Of a DNA stretch of 64,000 nucleotides, positions 60,868 through 64,000 are shown in pieces (the first letter of the stretch is position 1; each line of letters starts with the position of its first letter). The DNA lies in contig JARWIR010000002.1 of assembly GCA_029959085.1 (NCBI GenBank), positions 37,287,733 through 37,351,732 on the forward strand, written 5' to 3'. A program made the translations under genes and the position numbers. Source of the stretch: Nemophila menziesii (taxonomy: Eukaryota > Streptophyta > Magnoliopsida > Boraginales > Hydrophyllaceae). The notes under the pieces were generated by a model. The model ran no database searches. It saw only the letters and a program-made list of their open reading frames with translations, and was not told the DNA's origin.

Positions 60868-61465
60868 GAATGCCCTTTTTGACTTAGTATGTTATGTAGA
60901 TGCATACTTTGCCGGTGATAGAAACTGTAGGAAGTCAACCACTTCCTACTGTTTCAATGCCACGTGAAACTCTAAGAGTTGCTAGATAGAATTAGAAAGT
61001 GAATTATTTACGATGCCACGTGACACAAAAAGAGAATTCAGAGGAGTCCTTTTATATCCATATAGGGTTGTGAATCACTGTTGCGTGACCACTGAGATTT
61101 TGCAATTCAGAGTTGTAACGAAGAAATTTTGAATTTTTCAGCTGGCGTGACATGAACTTGTCCGCTCTTGAAGGATGACGATTTTTGTGATGGGCTACGT
61201 CATTGCAACCTAGCCCATGACCCATACATGTTTTTTAAGTTATAAATATCATCTATAAACATAAGAAACTCATCCTTTGGTTGCCACAACTTGATTTCCA
61301 AGAAGAAGTTCGACCAAAGAAGAGCGTTGGAGTCTCACCTTATCACCTCTGCACCTCTTCATCTCTAAGATTTGGGTAATTAGAGTTAAATTATTTTTTC
61401 TTTAATTTAATTATACTCTCTTTATATTTAGCTTGTATTATGCACAATTAATCATTCTTTCTTAC

Positions 61466-63011
61466 TGGTGTCGCCTAGGGTGTGATTAAAATAAGATAAA
61501 ATAAGCCGGAAAACAATGCACTAATCACCCTAGACAAGCACAGTACTGCAAGTATTACAGGACGTATGCAAGTTTTAATGATAAGAAGAATTTTTTCTCA
61601 AGGACTTAGTGTGTTACACGAATGACAAATAATCAGAGTAGCAATTAATAATTAAAAGACAGAAAATAAATACGATTGATTGAGAGATGATTAATTAAAC
61701 TAAGTAAAAGTAAAGACAATAAAATAAATATGAGAGAATATGAGATGAGAGAGTATAGCTTAGGTTTTGCTAGTATGCACTAATCCTTCTAATTTTTTCT
61801 ATAAATTCCAGTTTATAAGGGAGATAATAGCTCTTAGATATGTAGTCAGGATTCTAAATTCCTACCTATACCCGGAGAGCGAATAGGTAGGCTACGACAC
61901 AACCACGAGGTGACCTTAAATAGGGTTATCCTACACCACAAGGTTCCGAAGTAGATCTTTCCTTCAATTGGTGATATGGTTTTTAAAGCAAAGCCTAATG
62001 AAAATCTAGTTAGGCTGGTGTTGTCAAGACTAATTCCTTATTCTTGACATTTAGGTGGTGTTTCAATAATTAGATACCCATTCTGGGCAACAATCTAAAT
62101 ACTATTAGCAAAGACCTAAATTGATCAGGTTTAAGACAGATAATAAATTAAAGCACATAAAACAGATATATGGTTAAGTAGCTAGAATCAGATTAAAACG
62201 TATAATTCCCAAAGAAACTTAGATAGAAAGAAAATAGAATTCATAGATTATACATAATGCAAAACCCAAGCTATGAAATAATTGTTTCATACCTGAAAGA
62301 AATAAACTAAAAGATTAGTACAAAGATGTCATCTTGCTCTCTTGAATGACTCTAATGATATAAAACTTAAGGACTGGCTTATGGGAGGCAAGGATGACTT
62401 TACAAAGGTTTAAGGGTGTATTTATAGGTGTTTAGAATACCTAATTCGTTTTCTTGGAGTGGAAGACAAGTAATTGGACTCCAAACCCAACTCAAATTCG
62501 CAACCCTAAAATATAGAAAAGGTAATAATCTAACGCTGTTTTTTTTTTTGTCGTAACTCCTTCTATACTTATCCTTTTGACGCGTTCCAATAGTCGAAAC
62601 CAATCGTCTCGGAGAGCTCTATATCTTTGATTCTGACCATTCTTTCAAATTCCTAGCCAATCCTGAGTTATGATCACTTCTATGGCCGTAGGTGCTGGAA
62701 TTCAGATTTATTTGACAACTTTATCTTTCCATAACTTATCTTTTCCTTCCTTATCTCCAATTTCCATGCATATCTTCTTTCATTTATCTCTTAGAATTGA
62801 CTTGACATATAATTGATCACCATATATATCTTTAAAGTTTCACAATTAACAAAAAATTGGAACCAATATGCTCTTAAAATAATAAATCATTAAATCAAGA
62901 CAAGAAATAGGAAAGTACACCAATACATATGAAAATCGAGTATTTAGACTTCTAGAACACTAAAAATGATGTCTCCAACTAATATTAAATCATCACAAAT
63001 GGGAGACATCA
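61466..63011 (-). repeat. Solo LTR, 1546 bp, nested
   Basis: TGGTGTCGCC to GGAGACATCA with a perfect TSD CTTAC (61461-61465, 63012-63016). TATA box on minus at 62419-62426. Its 3' 600 bp are clearly related to the LTRs at 50840 and 59112, and its 5' part is more diverged. No coding. Confidence 0.92.
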
Positions 63012-63179
63012 CTTACTACTTGTAATTACATGAACCACTAAATATTTATTTAACTTTTAATTGAATTTGGAAATAAATTATTTAAAGGTTAATGCCCAAT
63101 AGGCACCTGCCACCTTACACCCTTGCCCATAAAAGAAACTGTCTATTTTAAAGAACAACAAGTAATTGGAAGCTTCTCA

Positions 63180-63251
63180 TTACTCAAAGTTTGAGTAATG
63201 GGAAGCTTCCCATTAGTCAAAGTTTGAGTTATGGAAAGCTTCCCATAACTC
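63180..63251. repeat. Cluster of three overlapping palindromes
   Basis: 63180-63198 has 9-bp arms with a one-base centre. 63196-63215 is a perfect 20-bp palindrome (TAATGGGAAGCTTCCCATTA). 63226-63251 is a 26-bp palindrome with one mismatched base pair near the centre. AAGCTT is the core of two of them. It lies within the right part of the proposed fifth LTR. Confidence 0.85.
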
Positions 63252-63953
63252 AAATGACTCTTTTTATGGGAAAGAAAAGGAAAAAGAAAAATATATGTGG
63301 CCTTTTATGGGCAAAAAAAATGATGGTTTGGGTGAGAGTGAATTAATTCTAACTTGAGGTGTTTCCTGGGCAATAATCCTTTATTTAATTGAATTGGGAT
63401 TAAGAAATTTCTATTGACTATATGTTTAAAATAATACTACTTGAGTTCTGATCAAATAGTAGGTAGCTTAAGAAATTACCTTCGGTGTCGACAGGGTTTT
63501 TAATTGCGGAATTAGCATATAGGCGCCTAGTGCGAAGTATTGAATTGAGAGGTCTTGCACATTCGGTAGTCAATAGGGTAGGAGCTTAAATCACCGACAG
63601 TAGTTATAATGATAGTTGAATCCCAACTAATGTGAAATTACCCATTCAACTTTATTCCTAGAAACGCAATTCAATATAATAGGTTCATACTTGCAGTCTT
63701 AGCTATAATCTTACTTGCATAATTAGTTTAATTACTTAGAAAACAAAACATTAACTTTACTTTCTTTTATTCAAAATATTTAAAACCATCTAATATTGAA
63801 CACGATTAAAGTAACTACTTAAATCCCTGAGAACGAACTTGTTTTACTTATTATTACTTGTAACGACTCGTACACTTGGGGAGATTTAATCTTGGTTTTT
63901 TATGTGTGTACGTTTTGTACATTCATTACTTTATCACACACTCGAGCCCACCA

Positions 63954-64000
63954 GATTTGATCTTAGGTTGAAATCACTTTCAATAGAGTATGAATTGTCT
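63954..64000. other. Flank after the last LTR
   Basis: 47 bases following the CCCACCA terminus; no feature seen. Confidence 0.4.

Larger units (their letters stand above)
57440..61030 (+). pseudogene. Degenerate Copia element D, split by a solo LTR
   Basis: Pre-integrase region (57470-57830, ending at LNFCEPC-like sequence), then a jump over the integrase straight to the pre-RT/RT region at 57829-58257 (INAMKEEMNSL, RLVAKCYTQKEGIDFNKIF, QFDVKTN). An (AT)n tract follows, then an RT palm piece with YIDDMLLISNS at about 58540, then a post-RT piece repeated in tandem (58935-59095, AATCCAGGATTAGATCATTG twice). The solo LTR interrupts at 59112. On the far side, 60868-60960 gives the RNase H start (VCYVDAYFAGDRNCRKST). 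No LTRs of its own are identified. Inactive. Confidence 0.8.
61101..63953 (+). repeat. Probable fifth LTR (about 1.3 kb net) hosting a nested solo LTR
   Basis: The right end GAGCCCACCA with CCCTGAGAACGAACTTG and GACTCGTACACTTG matches the tail of the LTR at 24097-25874. The proposed left end TGCAATTCAG is chosen because GATTT precedes it (61096-61100) and follows the right end (63954-63958). TATAAACATAAG near 61253 would be the promoter. The left terminus differs from TGATGTCTCC, so it is a separate subfamily or the boundary is wrong. The LTR at 61466-63011 interrupts it. Confidence 0.5.

Noticed and set aside
1..64000. A new defence or biosynthetic gene system
   Set aside because: Apart from a retrotransposon gag and small unassigned frames, all coding traces are transposon remnants or pseudogenes. 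Nothing suggests a co-regulated gene set.

Overview
This is a gene-poor, AT-rich stretch of a flowering-plant nuclear genome, most likely a eudicot. Support comes from Arabidopsis-type TTTAGGG repeats, plant-only families (F-box/LRR, FAR1-type Mutator transposase, AIPP2-like PHD protein, SIRE-type Copia) and the density of nested LTR retrotransposons. I cannot name the species. I see no rRNA, tRNA gene, CRISPR, organellar or bacterial sequence. Almost every protein-coding trace is a transposon gene or a broken host gene. The one long intact reading frame is a retrotransposon gag.

Layout. 1-236: 3' end of an LTR. 300-2095: degenerate Copia. 3.43-5.42 kb: broken intron-containing gene of the plant-mobile-domain/Ulp1-associated kind. 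5.4-10.9 kb: mostly featureless, with scraps on both strands. 10.97-13.18 kb (minus): inactivated FAR1-type MULE transposase. 13.94-14.37 kb: tandem unit with an interstitial telomeric block. 14.65-22.26 kb: near-complete, young SIRE-type Copia with a perfect CTAAC target-site duplication (TSD). 23.9-26.3 kb: F-box/LRR pseudogene split by a 1.78-kb solo LTR, next to a Ty3 gag scrap on the minus strand.

27.6-56.1 kb is dominated by a large direct duplication (27.62-36.08 versus 42.93-56.06). Each copy has an AIPP2-like pseudogene on the minus strand, a degenerate Copia on the plus strand, and a second minus-strand gene remnant sharing the same promoter/exon-1 module. The copies differ by solo-LTR gain, microhomology deletions and microsatellite growth, so relative dates can be read. 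Between them lie a truncated minus-strand Copia, a second Copia RT scrap, a local tandem duplication and a coiled-coil gene remnant. 56-64 kb holds a possible MITE, a G-rich GGT tract, a fourth Copia remnant split by a solo LTR, and two nested LTRs.

No operon-like or defence-type system is present. The most informative objects are: four or five related solo LTRs with matching TSDs (one with a paralogous empty site, one restoring an F-box frame when removed conceptually); the AIPP2-like cluster with reused 5' modules; and a MULE transposase whose first catalytic Asp codon is a stop. Family names come from motif recognition by eye; no database search was run.
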